In this document: positions 35,052-43,379 of the stretch, piece after piece
How positions within the stretch are numbered: position 1 is the stretch's first letter
How the letters are laid out: each line of letters begins with the position of its first letter
NCBI GenBank assembly: GCA_900544295.1
Contig: UQUO01000008.1
Coordinates: 1-64,000, forward strand
DNA from: an uncultured Eubacteriales bacterium
GTDB taxonomy: Bacteria > Bacillota > Clostridia > Oscillospirales > Oscillospiraceae
DNA: 64,000 nt
Reading direction: 5' to 3'
Program-made: the position numbers and the translations under genes
Notes under the pieces: generated by a model
Told to the model about the DNA's origin: nothing
Databases searched by the model: none
What the model saw: only the letters and a program-made list of their open reading frames with translations

Positions 35052-37091
35052 TTATACGGTAAAGCCTTTCTCAAATGCTGCCTTATATGCCTTAATAGCG
35101 TGTGTTGCCTGCTTAATGCTGGGTTTTTGCCCCCGTCCAATCAGACTGCCAACAGAGAACAGAAGGCTGCGCTGCCATGGCTGGAAGTTTTTGGTTTCCT
35201 TTGCCCAACGGGACAGTGCAAACCAGGTTTCTGCAGAAACAGCAGCCACTTCATCAATCAAGGCCTGCTCTTCTTCAGTGAGAGAATCAATGTTGACGGG
35301 CGCTGGGGTAGTGACGGAAGAAGGCCGGGCTACGGACACAAGCTCACTTTCCAGCCCACTGCTCAGATCGTAACTGTAGTCCCTGATAAGCACCCAGCAC
35401 TTTTCTTTTTTACACCACTCGCTGACATTAGCACCGCCGGGAGGATTGACAATCAACTTCTGTACAAATCTGGATATCGCAACAATCTCCGCCTCCAACG
35501 CAGGAGTCAATCCTTGTTCTTTCCATATACGCTCCAAATCAATGCGCTGGGCGGTTTTATGTGAGAGAAATGCCAATGTATAAGTTACAATGTTCGCTCT
35601 GTAACCGCCGTACTGTTGTTGCTGAACCAATTTCTCTGTTCTGCGGAACAGAATGGCTTTTGCAATCAGATTGCGGTAGTAAGCTTCATCCGGAACAAAT
35701 CCCTTTCGCTCCTTCAAGCGAAGCATAAACTTATGGAAGTTCTTCTGGGCACCTTCACTGACCTGATACGGCAACTGATCCCAGGTATTCTCGTATTTCG
35801 CAAGGTCTGTTTTTGTGAACAACGGATGCGTCTCTTTGTATTCTTTCTTGCGTTTGGGCGTGGATTCGCGGGTCAGCATATCTGCATACTGACCACGGGC
35901 ACGTTCGTAGAACCAGTTCTGGGGTTTCATGCCGCCCTGTGCTGGTGCCCAAATCGTTCTGGACAGTTCCTCTATTCTTCTGTGGAACGGATCATTGGCA
36001 GAAAAGTCGGCAACCTGAATTTTGTTCTGGGTATTAGCAAATGTGGAGATGCGGGGAACAATCACATCCATATCTTCTGCAGAGCCAATGACAGAGAGTT
36101 TCATCTGAACAAACACTTTTGAAAGATCAACACCCAGTTTTTTGTCGTTCCATGCGTTAAAAATGGAGGCTGTGGTCTGACCACCGTTGACAATCTGCAT
36201 ATCGCGGATTCGCTTGATAGACGGTTTCCCGTTTTCGTCACGGACGATTTCTACACTTTCGGCAGTAACAGAGATACCGTTGTTATAAGCAAGGAACATA
36301 TCCGGCTCGTCGCGCAGGGTGTCGCGGATGCCCTTGTTGACACCACCCTTTACCTGAAGGAAAGATCTGACATTCTTTTCCAGAAGCCGATCCCGGAATT
36401 CGCTATACAACGCAGCCAACAATTCGCCGTTGATAATTGCAAGATATACACTATACTTGTTGCTGGTGTTGTTTTCAATGCAAGGGATTGTTGTCTGGAA
36501 TTTCTCTTCAAAATCAATTTCAATGGTTTCCCGCATTTTGCCGGAAGTGACACAGCGATACAGCCGGTCAATATCCCAAAGAGCGAAAGAGACTTCTGCA
36601 CCACTGATCGTAATATTCTTGAGCGCAATTGGCTTAACCAACCCATTGGTCAACGCACAAATACGGACATTTTTAATACTGTTCTTATTTTGAAAAACAG
36701 AAATTGCGAACTCGTAAGTATCGTTATCTCTCTGGAATGATGTATACAGGTCATTAACAGCCCGATGATACAGCTGTATTGCCCGCTTAATTGCGGAATC
36801 AATATCGGTCTGGGAAACAGATCGGGGCATCTCAGTGTCGGAGTAGATGCTGACAAAGATATCCACAGATTCAAAATCTTCAGAAAATGCGTATGCGTTC
36901 ATCTGCAAACCACGATCCCGGAAGGGGCAGATGACAGGGCCCGTAACCTCACCAGCCTCTTCCAGATATTCCAACATAACAGCGGTCAGAAAATCATCGG
37001 TGGTCCAACCGCTGGTTTCAGTATCACTGGCACAAAGGACCTCTTCTCTGAAGCTTTTATAAAAATCGTCAAGCGTTTGATTTTTAGCCAT
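35052..37091 (-). CDS. AIPR family (abortive phage resistance) protein
   Basis: 679 residues with the AIPR signature stretch: FLAYNNGISVTAE, RDMQIVNGGQTTASIFNA, then VIVPRISTFANTQNKIQVADF and QNWFYERARGQY (about residues 290-420). AIPR proteins occur in abortive-infection and restriction-like loci. The biochemical activity is not settled. The ATG at 37091 follows AAGGAAG and overlaps the end of the methyltransferase gene by 8 bases. It is 20 bases upstream of drmE, so it is embedded in the DISARM-like operon. AIPR is not part of the canonical DISARM gene set. Confidence 0.9.
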   Translation of the reverse strand: MAKNQTLDDFYKSFREEVLCASDTETSGWTTDDFLTAVMLEYLEEAGEVTGPVICPFRDRGLQMNAYAFSEDFESVDIFVSIYSDTEMPRSVSQTDIDSAIKRAIQLYHRAVNDLYTSFQRDNDTYEFAISVFQNKNSIKNVRICALTNGLVKPIALKNITISGAEVSFALWDIDRLYRCVTSGKMRETIEIDFEEKFQTTIPCIENNTSNKYSVYLAIINGELLAALYSEFRDRLLEKNVRSFLQVKGGVNKGIRDTLRDEPDMFLAYNNGISVTAESVEIVRDENGKPSIKRIRDMQIVNGGQTTASIFNAWNDKKLGVDLSKVFVQMKLSVIGSAEDMDVIVPRISTFANTQNKIQVADFSANDPFHRRIEELSRTIWAPAQGGMKPQNWFYERARGQYADMLTRESTPKRKKEYKETHPLFTKTDLAKYENTWDQLPYQVSEGAQKNFHKFMLRLKERKGFVPDEAYYRNLIAKAILFRRTEKLVQQQQYGGYRANIVTYTLAFLSHKTAQRIDLERIWKEQGLTPALEAEIVAISRFVQKLIVNPPGGANVSEWCKKEKCWVLIRDYSYDLSSGLESELVSVARPSSVTTPAPVNIDSLTEEEQALIDEVAAVSAETWFALSRWAKETKNFQPWQRSLLFSVGSLIGRGQKPSIKQATHAIKAYKAAFEKGFTV

Positions 37092-38361
37092 TTTCATCTT
37101 CCTTTGCAAATAGTTCCATTAATGCAGTTGCTATACAATTTGCCAGGCGAACAGGTACAGCATTGCCGATTTGCTTGTATGCCAAAGTCCGGGAGGGTTT
37201 TCCTGATGCAGATTCAAAATAGTAGTTATCTGGGAATGTCTGGACTCTTGCAGCTTCCCGGGGCGTGAGTGAACGGTTTTGCCTGATGTCCGGATGAATA
37301 TAGTAGTGACCATCACGACAGATATGTGCGACAACAGTCTGCGCACAAGTAAGGTTTCCGGCAACAACTTTGAAGCGGTCAAGGAAACATTTGGTATTGT
37401 TATGCGTGCGCAGATGTTCAGGAAGATCGGTATATGCAACGCGGGTCATTGTTTTATTCCAGGTATCTACTACAATTCTGTAGATTTCCAGATCCTGCGA
37501 GGTATGCGGTCTGGCTTGATGGAATGTAACAGGCTCGGTATCATATTCCTTAATTCCTGCGGCAGTCAGATATTTCCCCTTATACGGATTGGTTTCCACA
37601 GGCCTGACGGTGCCGCCACCGGCCTGAATAGACGGAAGATCGCAGAAGAGTTCGCCAACTTTATGGACACTGGTGATTTTTGCGATTTCAGGATAAAATC
37701 CTTTTTCGTCTTTGCCGAGTTTTCCAATGAGGATAATTCTTTTTCTGTTTTGCAGCACACCATAATCGGATGCATTCAGCGGCTGAAATTCGGTGCTGTA
37801 CCCATACTCATGGAACAATTTCTGCATATTGTGAAAATGCAGCGTACCATCCTCGTCCTTTGCAGATAACAGTCCCAAAACATTCTCAAATACAAAATAC
37901 CGTGGACGATATTTCCGCAGAAATTCTGCATAATGTTTATACAGGTAATTCCGCTTGTCGCCCACCATCTTGGTTTCGGAGCGGGATCTGCCAGCCAGTG
38001 AATATGCCTGACAGGGGGGGCCACCAATGATTAAGTCCAGTTTCTGGCCGTCAAGCAGTTGGTCTACCTTTTTGAAAATCGCTGGAATCGTATCGCTGGA
38101 AATTTCATAATTCAAAACAGTATCCAAAACAGTCTGCGGAATATGAGAGTAAAACTCATTTCGGGTCATCTCACCACGCAGATACTGATTGTATAGTTCA
38201 ATATTTCCATTGGCCTTCAGCCAATGAAATGCTGCTCGTGTTTTTAGTGTATAGCACGCCGCAACATCCATCTCCACATGGGCAACTGGCGAGTATCCTG
38301 CCTGGATAAAGCCCTCAGACAGTCCACCGGCACCGGCGAACAAATCCAAAAACCTTGGCAT
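37084..38361 (-). CDS. drmMII: DNA (cytosine-5) methyltransferase (DrmMII-like)
   Basis: 425 residues with all key motifs: I DLFAGAGGLSEGF, IV GGPPCQAYSLAGR with the catalytic Cys, VI FENV, VIII QNRKRI, IX RSLTPREAARVQTFPD and X QIGNAVPVRLA. The variable target-recognition region is about residues 250-355. It would mark host DNA as self. ATG 38361 follows AAGAGGTGG. It is the first gene of the operon, and the downstream vsr repairs deamination at its methylated sites. The recognition sequence is not predictable here. A TATAAA box lies about 30 bases upstream but no clear -35. Confidence 0.93.
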   Translation of the reverse strand: MPRFLDLFAGAGGLSEGFIQAGYSPVAHVEMDVAACYTLKTRAAFHWLKANGNIELYNQYLRGEMTRNEFYSHIPQTVLDTVLNYEISSDTIPAIFKKVDQLLDGQKLDLIIGGPPCQAYSLAGRSRSETKMVGDKRNYLYKHYAEFLRKYRPRYFVFENVLGLLSAKDEDGTLHFHNMQKLFHEYGYSTEFQPLNASDYGVLQNRKRIILIGKLGKDEKGFYPEIAKITSVHKVGELFCDLPSIQAGGGTVRPVETNPYKGKYLTAAGIKEYDTEPVTFHQARPHTSQDLEIYRIVVDTWNKTMTRVAYTDLPEHLRTHNNTKCFLDRFKVVAGNLTCAQTVVAHICRDGHYYIHPDIRQNRSLTPREAARVQTFPDNYYFESASGKPSRTLAYKQIGNAVPVRLANCIATALMELFAKEDENG

Positions 38362-38437
38362 AGGCGCCACCTCTTCTATTCTTTTTTCTTTTTATACAAT
38401 TATTGGTGTGCAATAAAGCGGACATATTGCTTCTTGC

Positions 38438-39340
38438 TCACCCAGAAATCCAATCACCCACCGAAACTGACCACTTCTCGATAAATGATCCGCCGTTTAT
38501 TGCTGCGGTGAAAGGTTTTGTAAGGAATGCCTTGATCGTTTGCAACACCGTGCTGTAGTCATCGGTTTTGATATCCGTTTTACGGCAGAATGCCCGCCAC
38601 TTTTTCTGCATGGCATCGTCGCCGTCAAAAGCGACGATCTGCTCAAACTGTGCCACCGTAAAAGTATGGTTGCGGTTGGCAAAGGTCTTTCTCAGTGCCT
38701 CCGTCAGCACCGCTCCGTCAAAATCGAACTTGTTGGCCAGATAATAAATATCGTAGTAATCTTTCATGCGGCTGGAAAACTCCATCAGATTCAGGATCGC
38801 ATCCAGTTTCTCCGCAATGGTGGTCTCCAGGGAATATGTATTGACCACCGGAGCATCAAAACCTTCCAGCTGGGTGGGGATCTTCCGTTTTTCCTGTTTC
38901 GGAACGATGACATCGCCGATGCCGAAATCAATGCCGAAGGGTGTCCGGGTATTTTTAATCCTGGCCACTACCGTTGCACCCACACCGGCATATTTCTTGG
39001 TGACGGCGATCGGCGCAACGCTCTTGATCTCAAAGGTCACAAAATCATTTTCGCTGGGAACGGAAATGATTTCCTCCAGCACCGCCTTGACCTGTTCCGG
39101 GGTATTGGGGACTTTGCGAAGCAAGAAGTCCACGTCCACAGTCACACGGCTGTCGAAATCCGTAACCGCATACACAAACAGGCCGCCCTTCAGAACAAAG
39201 TTCTCGGCATACTTGGATTTTTCCAAACGACGCAGGAACTCTTCCTGACAGAATAGCTGCAGGCACAGCTGGTGACTTCTTCCGCTTGCAGCCGCTTTGT
39301 TTTTCAGTCTTGCCAGTACGGATGCTGCCATATCAGCCAT
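38438..39340 (-). CDS. abiEii: AbiEii-type nucleotidyltransferase toxin
   Basis: 300 residues of the DUF1814 nucleotidyltransferase family, type IV toxin of the AbiE system. Motifs are KGGLFVYAV (GG site), DVDFLLRK (metal-binding DxD), a central AEKLDAI and RMKDYYDIYYLA. The related MenT toxins add nucleotides to tRNA 3-prime ends. Activity here is inferred. The ATG at 39340 follows GAGGTG and overlaps the antitoxin gene by 8 bases. It lies 76 bases upstream of the methyltransferase gene on the same strand, so read-through into the DISARM-like operon is possible. Confidence 0.92.
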   Translation of the reverse strand: MADMAASVLARLKNKAAASGRSHQLCLQLFCQEEFLRRLEKSKYAENFVLKGGLFVYAVTDFDSRVTVDVDFLLRKVPNTPEQVKAVLEEIISVPSENDFVTFEIKSVAPIAVTKKYAGVGATVVARIKNTRTPFGIDFGIGDVIVPKQEKRKIPTQLEGFDAPVVNTYSLETTIAEKLDAILNLMEFSSRMKDYYDIYYLANKFDFDGAVLTEALRKTFANRNHTFTVAQFEQIVAFDGDDAMQKKWRAFCRKTDIKTDDYSTVLQTIKAFLTKPFTAAINGGSFIEKWSVSVGDWISG

Positions 39341-39959
39341 TGAGAAGCACCTCCATCAGTTCGATAACTTTTTTATACACACGCAGCTTTTTAGCATATA
39401 TGGAAAGGTTGTTCAGGTTCTTTTGGGGATCGTTTGCATAGGCATTCAGCGCCTTGGAAAACAGTTCCGTATCCAGCCGGGAGCGATACTTGAAGCAATC
39501 GCAGATCGTGCGCTCCCGGTCATATATAGGAAGCGTAACACCGTGGAAGTCCCCGGTGGTTTTTCCCAGTTCATACAGGTCCTGCTGAACAAAATAGGTT
39601 TGGACCGGCAGGGCATCCACATCCAGTTTTGCTCTGGATACGGAGCGGGGAACAGCAATAGACCATTTGCGCGGGGCAAAGTCACTGTATCCGTAATGGA
39701 ACAGTGCAGACTCCACGCATACAATGCCTTGGGGAATCAGCGTTGCCAGCATCTGTTCCTCTGTCACATCACTCTGGGCTGCCATCTGATAATAGCCATG
39801 ACGCACACGGTCCAGATATCCTGCATTGCACAGACTAACAACATCGACTGCACGGATTCCGGCTGCTACAAAATCGGCAGATTTCGCAATGCCGCCCTTG
39901 CTCTTGATTACATTCCTTGCGGCTGCACGAAGATCCACGCAATCACCTACTTTCAACAT
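39333..39959 (-). CDS. abiEi: AbiEi-type antitoxin / transcriptional repressor
   Basis: 208 residues. The N-terminal winged helix (SKGGIAKSADFVAAGIRAVDVVSLCNAGYLDRVRHGYY, about 22-59) binds DNA. The C-terminal part, with YDRERTICDCFKYRSRLDTEL, is the usual AbiEi antitoxin domain. It neutralises AbiEii and represses the operon. TTCGC-CACAC repeats lie immediately upstream (39964-40067), as expected for cooperative autorepression. It overlaps abiEii by 8 bases. The pair is complete and probably functional. Confidence 0.92.
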   Translation of the reverse strand: MLKVGDCVDLRAAARNVIKSKGGIAKSADFVAAGIRAVDVVSLCNAGYLDRVRHGYYQMAAQSDVTEEQMLATLIPQGIVCVESALFHYGYSDFAPRKWSIAVPRSVSRAKLDVDALPVQTYFVQQDLYELGKTTGDFHGVTLPIYDRERTICDCFKYRSRLDTELFSKALNAYANDPQKNLNNLSIYAKKLRVYKKVIELMEVLLNG

Positions 39960-39963
39960 AAAA

Positions 39964-40067
39964 TTCGCTCACACTTGAAGCTTCTGTGTGTTCTTATTTT
40001 ATTATATCCATTCACCGACAAAAAACAACTAAAATTCGCACACACTTATTAAATAATTGTGTGCGAG
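39964..40067 (-). promoter_or_regulatory. AbiEi operator repeats
   Basis: TTCGC(T/A)CACAC occurs at 39964-39974 and 40035-40045, with a near-inverted copy (GTGTGCGAGAA) at 40059-40069. The outer pair forms perfect 9-base arms TCGCACACA (40036-40044 / 40058-40066). The position matches known AbiEi autoregulation. Confidence 0.65.
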
Positions 40068-40124
40068 AATAAAATCAAAATTAAAAGGAATTCCGCACGG
40101 GGGAGCAGTCGTGCGGAATTTTCA

Positions 40125-41060
40125 TCAAATACAGTTTTCTTCGTAATCCCAGTCCTCGGTATACGCTCTATGCTCTTCCAGCCATGCCAGGAACTGCTCT
40201 GCGGAGATGCCGCCGGATTGATAATTCTTGCGCCAGCGAACCATTGCGGTATGCCATTCATCAAACTCGGTCTGGATATCCCAATTATCCGGATTGCGGT
40301 GTTTTCGCATCCGCCGGGCACTTTCAATCTGTTTTAAAGTCTTTTTTACAACATCTGCGTTAATACTTGCTTCGAAAGTTCTCTTGGGGCCATCTTCCCG
40401 GCAGGTCTTCTTTTTGTTGTAGGGGCTCACCCGGGTGCAGTACTCTGCATCGGAGCGGAGATAGGCAACAAAGTACCTGCCACAATTTTTACATTTGCGG
40501 ATGTTGTATTGATTTATGATTAGAAAATGCAGTGAGGCGATGCAGACATCCTCAATGGAGTTACATTGATATACAGTCAGAGGGGTATCGTAGATCTCGG
40601 TACCCGCGGCAAGATAGGCCCGCATACTGTGTTCAAAATAATCCATGTCCTCCTGCGCCTCGATAAGATCCTCCAGGCAGTCATCTTCATGACCGTGCTT
40701 CCGTACCAGTTCGTGGCGGATCGGCGGGATCTGCAAACCTATCAGTTCCAGAAAATACATCAAACAAGGCACGGAGAAAAAAGCTTCATTATCAATGCCC
40801 AGATTCAGAAACTGGCGAAGCTGCCGATAGAACCAGGGGTTCTCGGATATGCTGTCTGTATTATCAGCAAGGGCAATATAGGGATGGCAACTGTCAGCGA
40901 TATTACTGGTAAGAGAAATGAAGTCCATAAAGGTCTCACCGACCTGTGCCTTCAAATTCATATTTTTATATGAATCCTGCAGATACTCTTCGTTGTATAC
41001 AGTTGCACCTTCCGGTGCTTGTCCATTGCTGATGCCATTGCGGAATGCAATTGTAAACAT
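40125..41060 (-). CDS. DUF6076-like zinc-finger protein
   Basis: 311 residues. A CGNR-like treble-clef motif is visible as CKNCGRYFVAYLRSDAEYC (about residues 189-207), with a further Cys at KKTCRE, suggesting one bound zinc. The N-terminal half is helical. The C-terminal helical part, beginning FEASINADVVKKTLKQIESARRMRKH, is strongly basic. Similar proteins (DUF6076) are common on Firmicutes mobile elements, but function is unknown. It has its own upstream region shared divergently with a small HTH gene. ATG follows TCCTCCTGC in the complementary reading (GGAGGAAAAACCT). Confidence 0.65.
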   Translation of the reverse strand: MFTIAFRNGISNGQAPEGATVYNEEYLQDSYKNMNLKAQVGETFMDFISLTSNIADSCHPYIALADNTDSISENPWFYRQLRQFLNLGIDNEAFFSVPCLMYFLELIGLQIPPIRHELVRKHGHEDDCLEDLIEAQEDMDYFEHSMRAYLAAGTEIYDTPLTVYQCNSIEDVCIASLHFLIINQYNIRKCKNCGRYFVAYLRSDAEYCTRVSPYNKKKTCREDGPKRTFEASINADVVKKTLKQIESARRMRKHRNPDNWDIQTEFDEWHTAMVRWRKNYQSGGISAEQFLAWLEEHRAYTEDWDYEENCI

Positions 41061-41075
41061 AGGTTTTTCCTCCTG

Positions 41076-41176
41076 CGTTATGGATTACTATTGTCATTTT
41101 CTTCATAACGCTGCACCCTTCCTGGGGCCTTGACGTCATATACGTTATGGATTATAATGATACCGTAATCATTATA
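41076..41176. repeat. Repeats in a divergent promoter region
   Basis: CGTTATGGATTA is directly repeated at 41076-41087 and 41143-41154. A palindrome with 9-base arms TATAATGAT (41153-41161) and complement (41168-41176) overlaps the second copy. These are probable binding sites for the small HTH protein encoded next to them. Confidence 0.5.
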
Positions 41177-41216
41177 TAACATCGCTTGCAGATGTGTCAA
41201 GATGGAGGTTAAGAAA

Positions 41217-41405
41217 ATGTGCAACAAAGATCTGAGAGACGAGATGCGAATCGCCAATGTCCGCCAATGGGAAGTCGCTGAGGCTATCGGGATCTCCGAG
41301 ATGACTATGGTCAAATGGCTCCGCAGGGAGTTAGACGACAATAAGAAGGTGCTGATTCGTGAGGGCATTTCCAGAGTCGCACGGCAACACAAACAGAATA
41401 CCTGA
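41217..41405 (+). CDS. Small HTH DNA-binding protein
   Basis: 62 residues, MCNKDLRDEMRIANVRQWEV then AEAIGISEMTMVKWLRREL, one helix-turn-helix of the type found in element-encoded regulators. The ATG at 41217 is 8 bases after GGAGG. The upstream in-frame ATG at 41202 has no spacing for it. It lies next to a palindrome and repeats that could be its operator. It is the first gene of a rightward run with a 52-residue basic protein and a primase fragment, as in many integrative elements of Firmicutes. Confidence 0.75.
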   Translation: MCNKDLRDEMRIANVRQWEVAEAIGISEMTMVKWLRRELDDNKKVLIREGISRVARQHKQNT

Positions 41406-41518
41406 CATGGGCATTGCCCGGCCACACGCCAGAATGCTGGATCTGGTCTTACCCCGAACGAGGCGGGGGCAAGAAATCGATAGGGGTAGTCTACCCTTTT
41501 CAAGAGAGGAGAGTTCGA

Positions 41519-41677
41519 ATGACAGCCAAAGAACGCCGGCGAGCCAACCGGCGAAAGAAACATGAACGAGAAGCAATGCTGGAGATGCGGAATATGTGTG
41601 GTAATAAGGATTTGACTCCATACAATGCGATCCTGCAGATGCGAACCAACGGAAAAGCAGAAATACGTTTGAAGTAA
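41519..41677 (+). CDS. Small basic hypothetical protein (52 aa)
   Basis: Begins MTAKERRRANRRKKHEREAM, highly basic at the N-terminus and then LTPYNAILQMRTNGKAEIRLK. The ATG at 41519 follows GAGGAGAG. Small Arg/Lys-rich proteins of this kind are common between the regulator and primase genes of mobile elements. The role is unknown. The larger frame from 41414 lacks a binding site. Confidence 0.65.
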   Translation: MTAKERRRANRRKKHEREAMLEMRNMCGNKDLTPYNAILQMRTNGKAEIRLK

Positions 41678-41742
41678 CCACCTAACGTGCAAAGTGTTGT
41701 ACGCGGTGGATTTTTTATGCCCATTTTCAGGAGGAAAAAGAT

Positions 41743-42345
41743 ATGGACGACAGAGAAAGCGTGCGGGCAGGACCTGAGGAAAAGAATTTGATGCTGACAG
41801 TGCATTACTCCAACCAGTGCGGTAATGCAAAAAACTGCCTGTATCCTTATTCCGGTACATCAGATAATCCGGAAGATCTACGCGTGCTGTTCAGCCACGA
41901 CCACACATTCATTGATTTCAAAGACAATTACCGTTGCATTGATAATTTCATAAAAGCAGTAATCGGCGCCCTTGATAATGACAACGACCATTCGGATGAC
42001 CCGAAGGACTGGATAAGCATTTCTGATGTACCGCAGCTGTTTCCCGATGTTCCGTGCATTGTCAGCACAAGCCGACATCACATGAAGCCTAAAGGCAATA
42101 AGGGTCCACGGCCCAGATATCATGTGGTGCTTCTGATTGACACCATTACATCACCGTCGGAGTATGCGGCATTGCTGTCCAGGGTACAGGCGCTGTTCCC
42201 CTTCTTCGATGCCAAGGCGCTGGATGCCGGCCGGTTCTTCTTTGGAAATACGGATACGGAAGTCTATACCTTCCAGGGCCACAGAACGCTGACAGATTTT
42301 ATTGAAGAACTGGAGGAGAACAAATTCATGGCGGCTATAGTGTGA
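41743..42345 (+). pseudogene. N-terminal fragment of an element-encoded primase/helicase
   Basis: 200 residues resembling the archaeo-eukaryotic-type primase part of large mobile-element replication proteins: MLTVHYSNQCGNAKNC, ALDNDNDHSDDPKDW (acidic metal site), STSRHHMKPKG and FPFFDAKALDAGRFFFGN. Full proteins are several hundred residues longer with a helicase domain. Here similarity stops at about 42335 and the frame ends. The next sequence belongs to an oppositely oriented pseudogene. AGGAGG precedes the ATG. It is probably non-functional for replication. Confidence 0.75.
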
Positions 42346-42642
42346 TTTTACTACAAAACGAACCTCTTCAATAAAATCAGCCAAAGTAGTCCATCCTAAA
42401 GATACTACCATATCGGGATTGCTTTCAAGATCAGCAAAAAGCTTTGGTAAATCAATACCACTTAATTCTTCTGGGATGGAAACACCCTGATTCAAAAGAA
42501 AATTTCTACACTCCTCATAATCAAGAGAAGATAATAACACGCCGTTTTCATTTTACCGAAGAGGGGTTTCGGCGGCGGCTGCACAAACGCCACTGGACAA
42601 AGCCATACAAAATGAAAGTACCAAAGCAAATAATCGTTTCAT
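42346..42642 (-). pseudogene. Secreted-protein paralogue interrupted by an in-frame stop
   Basis: From ATG 42642 (AAGGAGGG upstream) the frame encodes a signal peptide MKRLFALVLSFCMALSSGVC, then meets TAA at 42553-42555. It continues in the same frame with SLDYEECRNFLLNQGVSIPE and further homology to the neighbouring lipoprotein (LESNP...TTLADFIEEVRFVV). The 3-prime end runs into the primase fragment. So it was a secreted paralogue of the lipoprotein at 42693-43004, inactivated by a nonsense change and probably truncated. Confidence 0.7.
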
Positions 42643-42692
42643 TTTGACCCTCCTTGTTGTAATCGTCAAGATACACAGAAAGTAAATCAAAT

Positions 42693-43004
42693 CTATTTTT
42701 TGCCAGCTTCATATTCAACGACCAAATTGCGGATGTCCTCGTACAAGTCTGCAATCAAAGTGTCGCCTACAATGGGTGCTGGATGCTCGGGATTATCTTC
42801 CAATTCAATGATTATGCTACGAATTGTGTCCATGTCTACACTTTCTGGAATTGTAATGCCAGAATCAGTCATATATTGGTTCAGTTTGATATCCTCCAAT
42901 TCTGACAATTTGTTTTCTTTGTTATTGTTGGAACAGGCAGAAAGCAACAAAGCTGTTAGAACAATGACCAAAAATGAAGCCAGCAAACTTCTTCTGTAAC
43001 GCAT
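42693..43004 (-). CDS. Small putative lipoprotein
   Basis: 103 residues. A signal peptide with lipobox LLSAC (Cys at about 24) is followed by an Asn/Lys linker. A mature domain of about 65 residues follows (YMTDSGITIPESVDMDT...LYEDIRNLVVEYEAGKK). GGAGGGAGG precedes the ATG. It is the intact member of a tandem pair with the pseudogene downstream. Surface location is predicted and the role is unknown. It is small, acidic and element-borne. Confidence 0.75.
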   Translation of the reverse strand: MRYRRSLLASFLVIVLTALLLSACSNNNKENKLSELEDIKLNQYMTDSGITIPESVDMDTIRSIIIELEDNPEHPAPIVGDTLIADLYEDIRNLVVEYEAGKK

Positions 43005-43029
43005 TTAATTACCTCCCTCCTGAAAAAAA

Positions 43030-43066
43030 GCGCATAAGCAGACCAACAGCAGTCCAACTTATGCGC
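43030..43066 (-). terminator. Hairpin with T run upstream of the lipoprotein gene
   Basis: Perfect 9 bp stem GCGCATAAG / CTTATGCGC with a 19-base loop, followed on the minus strand by TTTTTTT. It ends a possible 34-residue frame and lies directly before the lipoprotein ribosome binding site, so it may terminate or attenuate. Confidence 0.6.
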
Positions 43067-43163
43067 ATAAATGAATGATTTTAATTTGCCCTTTACATAA
43101 CGGGAAGGTACACCTAAATCGTTCGCACAAAAAGTCAAACTGCTTAGCAGTAAAATGAATCAT
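43059..43163 (-). CDS. Possible 34-residue peptide
   Basis: ATG 43163 with AGAAGGT 7 bases upstream opens a frame MIHFTAKQFDFLCERFRCTF and continues to a TAA inside the terminator stem. It has four Cys and no signal peptide. No family is recognised. The support is only the binding site and the terminator. Confidence 0.25.
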   Translation of the reverse strand: MIHFTAKQFDFLCERFRCTFPLCKGQIKIIHLCA

Positions 43164-43379
43164 GATGTTACCTTCTATCATATCGATTGTGTCAGACAGC
43201 CCACAGTATTTACGAAATCATCATAACATCATTCTATAAGGTTTGCAATAATTATAATTAGCAAAAAAAGTGAATATTTTTGCATGCAGTATATACGAGG
43301 CGATAGAGAATGTGGCATATTGCTGTGGTTCTTGTCGCAGTATTGTAATTTCGGGTGTTTTCAGAGTAAAACCCCCCTT
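43164..43379. other. A+T-rich spacer, no gene seen
   Basis: No coding frame, RNA or clear promoter was supported here. The right end contains the start of the truncated recombinase homology. Confidence 0.4.
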
